A stretch of DNA of 64,000 nucleotides from Planococcus sp. MB-3u-03 (lineage in GTDB: Bacteria; Bacillota; Bacilli; Bacillales_A; Planococcaceae), in NCBI RefSeq assembly GCF_002833405.1, contig NZ_CP025135.1:1407501-1471500 (forward strand). The letters run 5' to 3'. The notes under the pieces are model-generated. The model was given only the letters and a program-made list of their open reading frames with translations, had not been told where the DNA came from and did not search any database. Positions 50,758 through 61,853 of the stretch are shown in pieces. A program made the position numbers and the translations under genes. The stretch's first letter is position 1, and each line of letters opens with the position of its first letter.

Positions 50758-51514
50758 TTCTAGAATTTAATAAAGAAGAAGTGTAGCGAATGGCTTGCGC
50801 TCCGGGCGGATGCTTTCCGAGGGGTGGGAATCGAGCCTCCTCGTCGCAAAGAACACGCTCCTGCGGGGTCTCTCAAACCCACTGATCCCTCAGGAGTCAC
50901 CGCCCTGCACTCCAGCCATTGTTGTGAGCGGGATCTTTACAACCTCACTGTTAGTTTGAAGTGAGAGATGTAGTTAACAATTCATAACATATTGTTGAAA
51001 CAGGGATTTTTATAAACGCAGAATCTTGCTAGTGCTAAACCAAAAAATGTATAGTCTTTTTTCTATGACGGAAAGCATGGCAAGAAGTCTAGCAATGGCG
51101 AAAACCCTATGCCCTGCACCGATATTCCAAAATGACACGTATTCTCTCGGTCATAACACCGCTCAAATTGGATCTCGCAAAGCACACATCATGACAGGGA
51201 AGCGATTTCCCCACTAGCCGGCAACTACCTCTAGAAACAGATCCGTTTAAACAAACATGGATCAACGGAATCTCCCAGCCGACCAGCGCCAAGGGTGAGC
51301 CGATGCCGAAAGACAAGCGTTCTTCTTGGCTTATGGCAAGAGGCCAACCCAAAGCAGGGAGGCGACGTTCCAAATTGACGCAAACTCGAACATAAACAAC
51401 ATCACCGCACTCTTCATTCCCAAAATCACAAACTAGTAAAGAAGCGATATTTAATTCCTTGACCACAATCCCAGGAATCGAAAGAGCACATCACCAACTC
51501 TTTTCAGTTCTCTG
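50758..51514. other. 750-bp region without recognised gene (place of spoIVFA/FB)
   Basis: Holds a dispersed repeat (50789-50920) and then about 600 bases with no gene I can defend. The largest open frame is on the minus strand (51107-51466, 119 codons, start MVKELNIASLLVCDFGNEEC); it has no RBS and no family resemblance. The plus strand is closed by several stops. It may be the decayed remains of spoIVFA/FB, but no reading frame supports that. Confidence 0.45.
50789..50920 (-). repeat. dispersed intergenic repeat, copy 7 (inverted)
   Basis: aatggct and agccatt form inverted ends. On the minus strand: ggcggtgactcctgagggat...gagaccccgcaggagcg...gaggaggctcgattcc...cggaaagcatccgcccgg. Confidence 0.8.
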
Positions 51515-51544
51515 TTGACGCGGGTCTCTCCCGCATGATATTAT
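51515..51544 (+). promoter_or_regulatory. promoter of the rplU operon
   Basis: TTGACG at 51515 and TATTAT at 51539 (18 bases apart), before the L21 leader. Confidence 0.6.
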
Positions 51545-51545
51545 T

Positions 51546-51655
51546 CTAATGTTATGTTTGTAGCGCACCCGTGCTACAACCGCTCGAACCAGGTCTTGAA
51601 GCATCGCGAGATCACCTGGATAGGCGAGTCTTAGTCTAAGAGGAGGTGCAAGGAT
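51546..51655 (+). promoter_or_regulatory. L21 leader RNA (ribosomal protein autoregulation)
   Basis: A structured 5' leader just before rplU: tgtagcgcacccgtgctaca forms a hairpin, then a second paired region around aggtcttgaagcatcgcgagatcacct, then the RBS aagaggagg. Position and form match the L21 leader known in Firmicutes, thought to bind L21 and limit the operon. Confidence 0.7.
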
Positions 51656-51964
51656 ATGTACGCAATTATTGAAACTGGTGGAAAACAAATCAAAGTGGAA
51701 GCTGGCCAAGAAATCTACGTTGAGAAAGTGAACGCAGAAGCTGGTGACACAGTAACATTTGACAAAGTTCTATTTGTAGGTGGAGACGATACTAAAGTGG
51801 GTGTTCCTTTCGTAGAAGGAGCAACTGTTACAGCGAAAGTTGAAAAACAGGGCCGCGGCAAGAAAATCACTGTCTTCAAATACAAAGCGAAAAAGAACTA
51901 CCACAAAAAACAAGGCCATCGTCAGCCATTCACGAAATTGACTGTTGATGCAATCAACCTGTAA
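51656..51964 (+). CDS. rplU: 50S ribosomal protein L21
   Basis: 102 residues, the normal bL21 length. Starts [20 protein letters not shown], contains [20 protein letters not shown], and ends [14 protein letters not shown] taagaggagg. First gene of rplU-prp-rpmA; strong codon bias. Confidence 0.97.
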   Translation: MYAIIETGGKQIKVEAGQEIYVEKVNAEAGDTVTFDKVLFVGGDDTKVGVPFVEGATVTAKVEKQGRGKKITVFKYKAKKNYHKKQGHRQPFTKLTVDAINL

Positions 51965-51966
51965 AA

Positions 51967-52296
51967 ATGATCCAGGTGACTATTCATCAAACCGACAGCT
52001 ATATTCATGGCTTTGAAATGTCGGGGCATGCGGATTTTGCCGAACACGGCCAGGATCTTGTATGTGCCGGGGCTTCAGCTGTTTCCTTCGGGGCAGTGAA
52101 CGCCATTATGGAGCTGACGGGAATTGAACCGGACATCGAACAGGCGGATAGCGGTTTTTTGAAAATCGCCTTTCCGGAGAACATGGACAAAAAGACGGAT
52201 GAGCAGGTTCAACTGCTGGTACGCGCTATGATCATTTCTCTGGAAACGATTGAACATGAATATGCAGACTTTATAAAAATAACCTTCACAGCTTAG
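51967..52296 (+). CDS. prp: ribosomal-processing cysteine protease Prp (YsxB)
   Basis: 109 residues. Cuts the N-terminal extension from L27. The catalytic His is in FEMSGHADFA (near residue 22) and the Cys in DLVCAGASAVSFG (near 34). Starts two bases after the rplU stop, with rpmA 12 bases on. The substrate site in the next gene is intact, which supports the function. Confidence 0.95.
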   Translation: MIQVTIHQTDSYIHGFEMSGHADFAEHGQDLVCAGASAVSFGAVNAIMELTGIEPDIEQADSGFLKIAFPENMDKKTDEQVQLLVRAMIISLETIEHEYADFIKITFTA

Positions 52297-52599
<303 letters not shown>

Positions 52600-52609
52600 T
52601 AAAAAACGA

Positions 52610-52641
52610 AAAGGGCTGCTTTCGCAGTCCTTTTTCTTTTG
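52610..52641 (+). terminator. terminator of rplU-prp-rpmA
   Basis: aaaagggctgc and gcagtcctttt pair around tttc with one wobble, then T-run. Confidence 0.85.
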
Positions 52642-52728
52642 AAACAAGAGATATGCCAAAACCCGTGCCGGGAAATCCGGCCGGAAACTTGGTATACTGG
52701 TGGAAAGTGTGTGAAAAGGAAGTGCATT

Positions 52729-53241
52729 ATGGACGAAAGGCTAACGGTGGCACAATCGCTTCGGCATGCGCGCCATGATTTTTTGAATGAGCTGCAGATG
52801 ATCAAATTGAATCTGGATTTGGGGCGCACAGATAGAGCCCAGGCGCTCATTCGTACGTATGCCGAAGCGGCTATGCACCAAAGCCGGCTGTCGGCTCTCT
52901 CTATGCCTGAAACGGAAGAGTGGCTATTGACGGCTGGCTGGCGTTTTCCGGAGTTGCGCCTCGCGGTTTTCTGCGAAGCTAAGCGGGCGCCGCGCGAATT
53001 GGATGCGGCGCTTTGCAGCTGGCTCGAAACATTTGCGGATAGTGTCAAAAGAGCATTTTCTGACGCTTGGCCGTATCCGGTAGAGCTGCACATAATGGAA
53101 GCGGACGACCGGTTTTCGCTGGAACTGTCAGGTCCTGGCGATTGGTCGTCCCTGATTTTGGATTCACCGCAATTAGCAATTGGTAAAGCGTGCGGATCGG
53201 ATCGCTCGAAAGTTGAGATCCACGCACAGATGGAGGGATAA
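52729..53241 (+). CDS. spo0B: Spo0B-like phosphotransferase/sensor-kinase domain protein
   Basis: 170 residues. The N-terminal helical hairpin has [20 protein letters not shown], where the second His (RHDFLNEL) is the phosphorylated residue of Spo0B. A poorly conserved histidine-kinase-like C-terminal domain follows. In sporulating Bacillus species Spo0B carries phosphate from Spo0F to Spo0A, and the gene lies between rpmA and obg exactly as here. ATG 52729 follows aaaaggaag. The likely host does not form spores, so the protein may serve another phosphorelay. Only two bases separate it from the start of obg. Confidence 0.82.
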   Translation: MDERLTVAQSLRHARHDFLNELQMIKLNLDLGRTDRAQALIRTYAEAAMHQSRLSALSMPETEEWLLTAGWRFPELRLAVFCEAKRAPRELDAALCSWLETFADSVKRAFSDAWPYPVELHIMEADDRFSLELSGPGDWSSLILDSPQLAIGKACGSDRSKVEIHAQMEG

Positions 53242-53242
53242 T

Positions 53243-54531
53243 ATGTTTGTCGATCACGTAAAAGTATATGTAAAAGGTGGCGACGGCGGGGATGGCATGG
53301 TAGCATTCCGCCGCGAAAAATATGTACCGAACGGCGGGCCAGCCGGAGGCGACGGCGGGAAAGGCGCTGATATCGTCTTCCAAGTCGATGAAGGCTTGCG
53401 CACGTTGATGGATTTCCGTTTCAAACGGATCTTTAAAGCCGAGCGCGGGACGCACGGCATGAGCAAAACCAGCACGGCGCCAAAGCACATGACACAATCA
53501 TCAAAGTTCCGCCGGGCACTGTCGTCAAAGACGCAGAAACTGGCGAAACGATCGCCGATTTGGTCGAAGAGGGACAAACGGCCGTCATCGCACGCGGTGG
53601 GCGTGGCGGACGTGGAAACTCGCGTTTTGCGACGCCTCAAAACCCGGCTCCTGAACTTTCGGAAAAGGGCGAACCGGGCTTAGAGCGCAATGTTGTCTTG
53701 GAATTGAAAGTATTGGCGGATGTCGGCCTTGTCGGCTTCCCGAGTGTCGGGAAATCGACGCTATTGTCGGTCGTCACTGCAGCCAAACCGAAAATCGGTG
53801 CGTATCATTTCACGACGATCGTCCCGAATCTCGGAATGGTCCAAACAGAAGACCAACGCAGCTTCGTCATGGCCGATTTGCCTGGATTGATTGAAGGCGC
53901 ACATGAAGGAATCGGCCTTGGCCATCAATTCCTGCGCCATATCGAACGGACGCGCGTTATCGTCCACATTATCGATATGTCGGGCATGGAAGGCCGCGAT
54001 CCTTATGAGGATTATGTGACCATCAACGAAGAACTGAAGCAATACAATATGCGCTTGACTGAACGCCCGCAACTCATTGTGGCGAACAAGATGGACATGC
54101 CGGATGCGGAAGAAAACTTGGAAGAGTTCCGCAAAAAATTGCCGGAAGACGCGAAAGTGTTCCCGATTTCCGCATTGTCGAGAAAAGGTTTGAACAATCT
54201 GATGTTTGCGGTAGCCGACTTGCTTGAAGTGACGCCTGAATTCCCGATGGAAGACGAGGCAGATCCGGATGCAGCGGATACGGTTCTTTACAAGCACGAA
54301 TTGCAAGGCGACGGATTCGATATTTCACGCGACCCGGACGGTGCTTTTGTTCTTTCCGGTTACGCAATCGAGCGGATGTTCAAGATGACCGACTTCTCTC
54401 GTGAAGATTCGATTCGCCGATTCGCCCGCCAAATGCGCGGCATGGGCATTGATGATGCTCTTCGCGAGCGCGGGGCAGAAAACGGCGACACGGTCCGTTT
54501 GCTTGAATTTGAGTTCGAATTCACCGACTGA
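53243..54531 (+). CDS. obg: GTPase Obg/CgtA (frameshifted)
   Basis: 429 residues when repaired. N-terminal glycine-rich OBG fold ([34 protein letters not shown]), GTPase domain with G1 [11 protein letters not shown]3 [10 protein letters not shown]4 NKMD, and a C-terminal OCT domain ([10 protein letters not shown] to FEFEFTD). A one-base loss in the A-run near 53466 breaks the Obg fold; expected [11 protein letters not shown] continues in the neighbouring frame. Essential for ribosome assembly, so an error is likely. RBS tggaggg. Confidence 0.95.
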
Positions 54532-54547
54532 TGCGGAGGGTACTTGA

Positions 54548-55000
54548 ATGAAGGATATTTCGGAACAACGCTATTACCTGGTGCGGGAAGATGTACTGAC
54601 GGAAGCGATGGTCAAGACGCTGGAAGTGAAAAAACTGCTTCAGCGGGACCGGATGTCCATTTTGGATGCGGTCGCACAGACCGGATTGTCGCGCTCGGCA
54701 TTCTATAAATACCGTGACGCGGTTTTTCCGTTTCATTCCATCGTCAAAGAGCGGATCTTGACGGTTTTCCTGCAATTGGAAGACCGTTCCGGCACGCTTG
54801 CAACTTTGCTTCAATCCGTTGCGGAAATGGGCTGCAATATTTTGACCATCCATCAGACCATTCCGATCCAAGGGCGTGCGAACGTGACCTTGTCACTCGA
54901 TGTGACGGCGATGGACGTCGACTTGGACATGTTCTTGCAGCAATTGAAAAAACTCGACTTTGTAGAGTCGGCCGATGTGGTATCGAGCGGTTCGTCATAA
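54548..55000 (+). CDS. pheB: ACT-domain protein PheB (ThrR)
   Basis: 150 residues: an N-terminal part with a helix-turn-helix-like segment ([20 protein letters not shown]) and a C-terminal ACT domain ([20 protein letters not shown] ... NVTLSLDV) that binds amino acids. In B. subtilis the homologue represses threonine-related genes (ThrR). RBS gcggagggt before ATG 54548. Lies between obg and pheA as in B. subtilis. Confidence 0.92.
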   Translation: MKDISEQRYYLVREDVLTEAMVKTLEVKKLLQRDRMSILDAVAQTGLSRSAFYKYRDAVFPFHSIVKERILTVFLQLEDRSGTLATLLQSVAEMGCNILTIHQTIPIQGRANVTLSLDVTAMDVDLDMFLQQLKKLDFVESADVVSSGSS

Positions 55001-55019
55001 ATGTAGGGGGAATGAGTCC

Positions 55020-55880
55020 ATGACTAGAGAGAAAAAGAGAATTTCGTTTTTAGGCCCGGAAGCGTCGTTTACGCATTTGGCAGCTTCCAAAGTATTTCCA
55101 ACAGAACAGTTGATGCCGTATACGACCATTCCCGAATGCATCGAAGCGGTCGCGGATGGCACGGTCGATTATGCGGTTGTGCCGCTGGAAAATGCGCTCG
55201 AAGGATCGGTGCCGCTGACGGTGGATTATTTGTTCCACGAAGCGGAGCTCTATGTGACGGCGGAAGTGCTGTCGCCGATCGAGCAACATTTGCTGGTCCA
55301 TCCGGAAAACCGCGGCGCGGAATCGTTCGAAGCGATCTATTCACATCCGCACGCTTTGGCGCAATGCCATAAATTCCTGTACTACACTTACAAGCACACG
55401 CCGCTTGAGCAATACAGCTCGACAGCGGCGGCTGCTAAAATGGTGGCAGAACTGCCTGAGCGCAATATTGCGGCGATCGCCAATGATTACGCAGCGGAAA
55501 AATACGGCTTGGACATCGTGCAGCGCGACATCCACGATTTTCATTTCAACCACACGCGCTTTTTCGTGTTGTCGAGAAGCAACCATAAATTGACCGATCC
55601 GGGACACGAAGCGCAGATCAAGACGACCTTGATGATCACGCCGCCAAAAGACGACCGGTCTGGTGTTTTGCACCAGGTATTGTCGGTATTCGCGTGGCGC
55701 CAATTGAACTTGTCGAAGATCGAATCGCGCCCTTTGAAAACAGGGCTCGGCAATTATTTCTTTATCGCCGACGTATTGGAAGATGAGAATGCGGCGATGA
55801 TGCGCGGTGCCTTCGAAGAGCTCAAGGCTCTCGGCTGCGGCGTCAAGACGCTCGGTTCCTACTATACGTATAATTCATAA
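55020..55880 (+). CDS. pheA: prephenate dehydratase PheA
   Basis: 286 residues. Converts prephenate to phenylpyruvate for phenylalanine synthesis. The catalytic domain opens SFLGPEASFTHLAA and includes ADGTVDYAVVPLENALEGSV. The regulatory ACT domain (from about 200) has the phenylalanine-binding LSKIESRPLKTGLGNYFF. ATG 55020 follows gtagggggaatg. Ends at a bidirectional terminator shared with niaR. Confidence 0.96.
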   Translation: MTREKKRISFLGPEASFTHLAASKVFPTEQLMPYTTIPECIEAVADGTVDYAVVPLENALEGSVPLTVDYLFHEAELYVTAEVLSPIEQHLLVHPENRGAESFEAIYSHPHALAQCHKFLYYTYKHTPLEQYSSTAAAAKMVAELPERNIAAIANDYAAEKYGLDIVQRDIHDFHFNHTRFFVLSRSNHKLTDPGHEAQIKTTLMITPPKDDRSGVLHQVLSVFAWRQLNLSKIESRPLKTGLGNYFFIADVLEDENAAMMRGAFEELKALGCGVKTLGSYYTYNS

Positions 55881-55889
55881 GAAGCACGC

Positions 55890-55931
55890 ACGAAAAATCC
55901 CCGGACGCCTCATTGGCATCCGGGGATTTTG
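55890..55931. terminator. bidirectional terminator of pheA and niaR
   Basis: aaaatccccgga and tccggggatttt pair around a 13-base loop with A- and T-runs on the two sides. Confidence 0.9.
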
Positions 55932-55932
55932 C

Positions 55933-56466
55933 TTATTCTACTTCTTCGAGCAGATAGCCGTGCTGCTTCATCGCTTCGACTGCTTGCGCAAGTGTTTCAG
56001 GAAGGTCTGCCGTGATGGTGTGGATATGCGTGCCTTCTGTCAGTTCCAGTAAATAGCTGGCGCCGGTATCGCGTATGCGCTGCATGAACAAATCGACATC
56101 AAGCGGCGTCGAGACGTGGATCCCAGCCGTCAGTTCGCCGTAGACAGGATGTTCGATCGAGACGTCTTTGACCGTGACGCCGCAGTCGACCAATAGACGC
56201 AATTCCGCTTCCGTCTCTTGCGGCTGGTGATTGCAGGCGATGCGCCGGCTCACTTGTTTATTGCCGCTTGGGTCCAAGTACAGGTAGCCTTGGCTCGTCG
56301 CAATGATGGGCTCGCCTTTCGCTTTCAATAAGGTCATGTCGCCGACCACCACTTGCCGCGACACTTGCGCGAGTTTTGCAAGTGCGCTGCCGGTCATCGG
56401 CCGACCCGCCTGCTTCAGCTCATCCAATAAAACATTGCGGCGTTCTTCACCGTATAACTTTTTCAT
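55933..56466 (-). CDS. niaR: NAD-biosynthesis repressor NiaR (YrxA)
   Basis: 177 residues. N-terminal HTH of HTH-11 type (LLDELKQAGRPMTGSALAKL, SRQVVVGDMTLLKAKG) and a C-terminal 3H domain named for its three His, seen in CNHQPQ, SIEHPVYGE and TEGTHIHTI. Nicotinic acid is the co-repressor in B. subtilis. RBS ggagggtt on the minus strand. In B. subtilis it is next to nifS and nadBCA; none of those is here, so its targets must lie elsewhere. Confidence 0.93.
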   Translation of the reverse strand: MKKLYGEERRNVLLDELKQAGRPMTGSALAKLAQVSRQVVVGDMTLLKAKGEPIIATSQGYLYLDPSGNKQVSRRIACNHQPQETEAELRLLVDCGVTVKDVSIEHPVYGELTAGIHVSTPLDVDLFMQRIRDTGASYLLELTEGTHIHTITADLPETLAQAVEAMKQHGYLLEEVE

Positions 56467-56570
56467 GAAAACCCTCCGTTGATTACCAAATTACATATTG
56501 TACTCTGAAATTGCCTTTCTGTAAAAATCATTTAAGGCCACTCCTGGTGTGTTCAGCAATATATATAATG

Positions 56571-56672
56571 TAGCAAAACTGCGAAGACTCCCGCGGGAAA
56601 GCGAGAAAGCCGAGACCCCGCAGGTCGCAAAGCGACTGAGGAGGCTTGGCGCTCGCCCGCAGGAAACGAATG
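56571..56672 (+). repeat. dispersed intergenic repeat, copy 8
   Basis: gactcccgcgggaaagcgag, aaagccgagaccccgcaggt and gaggaggcttggcgctcgcc in order. The bases from 56673 to 56900 hold no gene; further short repeats (gaatggacgaaag...) follow. Confidence 0.88.
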
Positions 56673-56897
56673 GACGAAAGTAAGTGAGTCCATGCGTTTG
56701 CGATGCTCGAACGCAGAGAGAGTTGAGCAAAGCTTTTCTTTTAGCAGATTTGCGGAATGCGTTGAGTGAGTGAATTTGACTTCACCATATAATTTTATTT
56801 TAACATAAAGAGAAACTTCAATCAGCGAGGAGCTCTTTTAGCGCTTCACAATGTCCAGCCGAACCGGATAGCTTTCTTCGTAGGAGCGGGTGGAATA

Positions 56898-56906
56898 TGG
56901 TATAAT
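56898..56906 (+). promoter_or_regulatory. extended -10 promoter of ruvA
   Basis: tggTATAAT, 30 bases before the RBS aaagggcgag of ruvA; no good -35. Confidence 0.5.
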
Positions 56907-56936
56907 CAATAGGTTGAAAATGAAAGGGCGAGTGCA

Positions 56937-57533
56937 ATGTACGATTACATAAAAGGCCAAGTCACGCGTGTGACGCCTGAATATTTAGTAGTGGAACAGC
57001 AGGGAGTCGGCTGGCAGATCTTTGCCCCGAACCCGTATTCATTCGGATCGGATGAACTGCAGATTTTCGTGCATCATCATGTGCGGGAAGACGCACAATT
57101 TCTATTCGGCTTTCCAACGCTCGAGCAGCGGGAATTGTTCCGCAAGCTCATCAGCGTTTCCGGTATCGGCCCTAAAGGCGCACTTGCGATTTTGGCATCT
57201 GGCCAGCCGCAATTCGTCATCGAGGCGATCGAGCAGGAAGATGAGAAGTATTTAGTGAAATTCCCTGGCGTCGGCAAGAAAACCGCCCGCCAGATGATCT
57301 TGGATCTAAAAGGCAAGCTGACGGATTTCTTCGGGGAATCCTATGCAGAAGCCGGGCAGCCGGACTTGTTCGGTGGCGACGAATCAGAGCTTGAAGAAGC
57401 GATGCTCGCACTTGGGGCGCTTGGTTATTCCGAACGCGAGATCACGAAAGTGAAGCCTCAATTGAAAGGCCTGGAACTCGACACCGAAGGCTATATGAAA
57501 AAAGCGCTTCAATTATTATTGAAACAAACTTAA
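56937..57533 (+). CDS. ruvA: Holliday junction helicase subunit RuvA
   Basis: 198 residues. N-terminal OB fold ([20 protein letters not shown]), two helix-hairpin-helix motifs ([16 protein letters not shown] and [20 protein letters not shown]), then a linker and the C-terminal RuvB-binding domain ([18 protein letters not shown]). Binds four-way junctions as a tetramer. Starts ruvA-ruvB-queA-tgt-yajC. Confidence 0.97.
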   Translation: MYDYIKGQVTRVTPEYLVVEQQGVGWQIFAPNPYSFGSDELQIFVHHHVREDAQFLFGFPTLEQRELFRKLISVSGIGPKGALAILASGQPQFVIEAIEQEDEKYLVKFPGVGKKTARQMILDLKGKLTDFFGESYAEAGQPDLFGGDESELEEAMLALGALGYSEREITKVKPQLKGLELDTEGYMKKALQLLLKQT

Positions 57534-57549
57534 CAAGGAGGCGAACGCC

Positions 57550-58544
57550 ATGGAAGAACGCATTATCGACGGCGAGATTTCGGAATTTGATGAGCGCTTT
57601 GAACAATCGTTGCGTCCACAGCGTTTGTCGCAATATATCGGCCAGCAGAAAGTAAAGCACAATTTGGAGATTTTCATCGAAGCGGCGAAAATGCGCAACG
57701 AATCGCTTGACCATGTGCTGCTTTACGGGCCGCCGGGTCTCGGGAAAACGACGCTGGCGACCGTCATCGCCAATGAAATGGAAGTCGGCGTGAAGATGAC
57801 TTCTGGCCCCGCGATTGAACGGCCCGGCGATTTGGCGGCGATCGTTTCGTCACTCGAGCCGGGAGACGTATTGTTCATCGATGAGATCCATCGATTGAAC
57901 CGTTCGATCGAAGAAGTGCTGTATCCGGCGATGGAGGATTTCTGCCTCGATATCGTTGTCGGCAAAGGCCCGACTGCACGTTCTGTGCGGCTCGATTTGC
58001 CGCCGTTCACTTTGATCGGGGCGACGACGCGCGCAGGCGCATTATCGGCCCCGCTGCGCGATCGTTTCGGCGTCTTATCAAGGCTCGAGTATTACGACAC
58101 GGAAGCCTTGACGGATATCGTCGAACGCAGCGCCGCTTTGTTCGAAGCGGATATCGACCCGCATGCTGCCATTGAGATCGCACGCCGTTCCCGCGGCACC
58201 CCGCGTATCGCGAACCGCTTGCTAAAACGCGTGCGCGATTACGCGATGGTGCGCGGCAATGGCTCGATCACGACCGAAATGGCCGAGCAAGCTTTGGAGA
58301 TGCTGCAAGTAGACCCGCTCGGTCTTGACCATATCGACCACAAGCTACTCACCGGCATGATCAGCCGTTTCCGCGGTGGGCCTGTCGGCGTGGACACGAT
58401 CGCTGCAAGCATCGGCGAGGAATCGACGACGATCGAAGACGTCTACGAACCGTATCTATTGCAGATCGGCTTTATTCAACGGACACCGAGAGGGCGCACT
58501 GTGACGCCTCTTGCATACGAACACTTTAAAATGGAGATGCCTGA

Positions 58545-58548
<4 letters not shown>
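57550..58548 (+). CDS. ruvB: Holliday junction helicase motor RuvB
   Basis: 332 residues. Walker [13 protein letters not shown], Walker [12 protein letters not shown], sensor 1 LIGATTRAG, arginine finger region ([13 protein letters not shown]), and a C-terminal winged helix ([18 protein letters not shown]). RBS caaggaggcg. Stop overlaps the queA start (ATGA). Confidence 0.97.
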
Positions 58549-60769
<2,221 letters not shown>

Positions 60770-60797
60770 TAGAGAACACGAAAGGGGAAATTGAACA

Positions 60798-61053
60798 ATG
60801 GAAACATTAATTGCGTTATCACCTTTACTATTGATGTTCTTGCTGATGTGGCTCTTCATCATCCGCCCGGCGCAAAACGCCAAAAACGACAGCCAACATG
60901 CAGTCGGAATTGAAGCGTGGGGACCGCATCGTGACGATCGGCGGCTTGCATGGCCAAGTCGACGCAGTAGACGATTCAACCATCTACATCACGGTAGCTG
61001 ACGGCACGCGTATGCAATTCGAGCGCCAAGCAATCGCCCGCATCGTTGAATAA
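60798..61053 (+). CDS. yajC: Sec translocase accessory protein YajC (frameshifted)
   Basis: About 85 residues when repaired. One N-terminal helix (LIALSPLLLMFLLMWLFIIRP), then a small beta domain (GDRIVTIGGLHGQVDAVDDS, FERQAIARIVE). Two base losses in the A-rich stretch near 60878-60895 change the frame between the helix and NMQSELKRGDR. RBS aaaggggaaa. Part of the SecDF-YajC complex; SecDF lies 800 bases on. Confidence 0.9.
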
Positions 61054-61057
61054 GTAA

Positions 61058-61096
61058 CCGCAAAACCGTCTTCCTTTCGGGAGGCGTTTTTCGTCC
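61058..61096 (+). terminator. terminator of the ruvA-yajC operon
   Basis: accgtcttcc and gggaggcgt pair imperfectly around tttc, followed by five T. Confidence 0.7.
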
Positions 61097-61234
61097 ATTG
61101 GGAAATCCACTATACTCTAACTGAACAAAGCTATTTATAGCCTTTATAAGAACAATATTATGTAAAATAAATGAAGCTGTAGATTAAGTAGCCTATTTTG
61201 GTTAGTTTCTTATCTAATGTATATACTCAAATTA

Positions 61235-61347
61235 AAGAGCGGAAGGCGGCGACTCCTGCGGGAATAGCATGAGTCTTGAGACCCCACAGGGAGCGAAGCG
61301 ACCGAGGAGGCTCAAGCCATGCCCGCGGAAAGCGTCCGCATGCAGCG
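61235..61347 (+). repeat. dispersed intergenic repeat, copy 9
   Basis: gagcggaaggcggcgactcc, tgcgggaatagcatgagtct, tgagaccccacagggagcga, agcgaccgaggaggctcaag and cccgcggaaagcgtccgc in order. The ends (gcggaaggcgg...) and (...gcggaaagcgtccgc) are partly inverted. The rest of the gap 61097-61469 is AT-rich with no gene. Confidence 0.85.
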
Positions 61348-61469
61348 ATTTCATTAACTTATTTTAACCAAAATAAATTAAACAATTTTCCAAAAATTTT
61401 TATGCATTTGTTCTAAAATTTCCATCTGGGAGTTACAATGGAAACAGAACTGCAGAAAGGAGAACCGAC

Positions 61470-61790
61470 ATGATGAGCTATCCGGAAAAATACGAGCAGG
61501 TGCTGCCAGCATTGGAAAGCAAATGCAGCGAATTCACGTATTTGCAATATGAAACATTCACCCCGGAAGCCTTGTGGGATTATTGCCTGAAAAAAGCGTG
61601 GAAAAAGAAAAAAGTCGAAGACATGCGCTTGCATGAGATGGTGTCGGATATTATGGATCTGACAGCCTCCGATTTTGTCGCTTACCATCAGGTGGAAGCC
61701 TTTAAAACCGCGAACTTTTTCACGGAAGACAGCATGGAGGATCTGCAGCAGCTTCTTCGTCCGGCGCGCCAGAAACCGCGTGGGATTTGA
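61470..61790 (+). CDS. comN: ComN-like post-transcriptional regulator (YrzD)
   Basis: 106 residues, soluble and helical, Lys/Glu-rich (YCLKKAWKKKKVEDMRLHEM). In B. subtilis ComN (YrzD) lies between yajC and secDF, controls comE mRNA after transcription and localises with DivIVA. The place and size match. RBS agaaaggagaac before ATG 61470 (ATG 61473 possible). A role in competence fits the presence of comC/pilD in the same window, but sequence motifs alone give little. Confidence 0.85.
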   Translation: MMSYPEKYEQVLPALESKCSEFTYLQYETFTPEALWDYCLKKAWKKKKVEDMRLHEMVSDIMDLTASDFVAYHQVEAFKTANFFTEDSMEDLQQLLRPARQKPRGI

Positions 61791-61853
61791 CACCTTTTGG
61801 CACGTCACCGATAATGTAAGTGCTGTGTTCTATATTGAGGAGGAACTATACAT

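Noticed and set aside
51107..51466. Minus-strand 119-codon open frame as a gene
   Set aside because: No RBS, no family resemblance, and compositional features do not favour coding.
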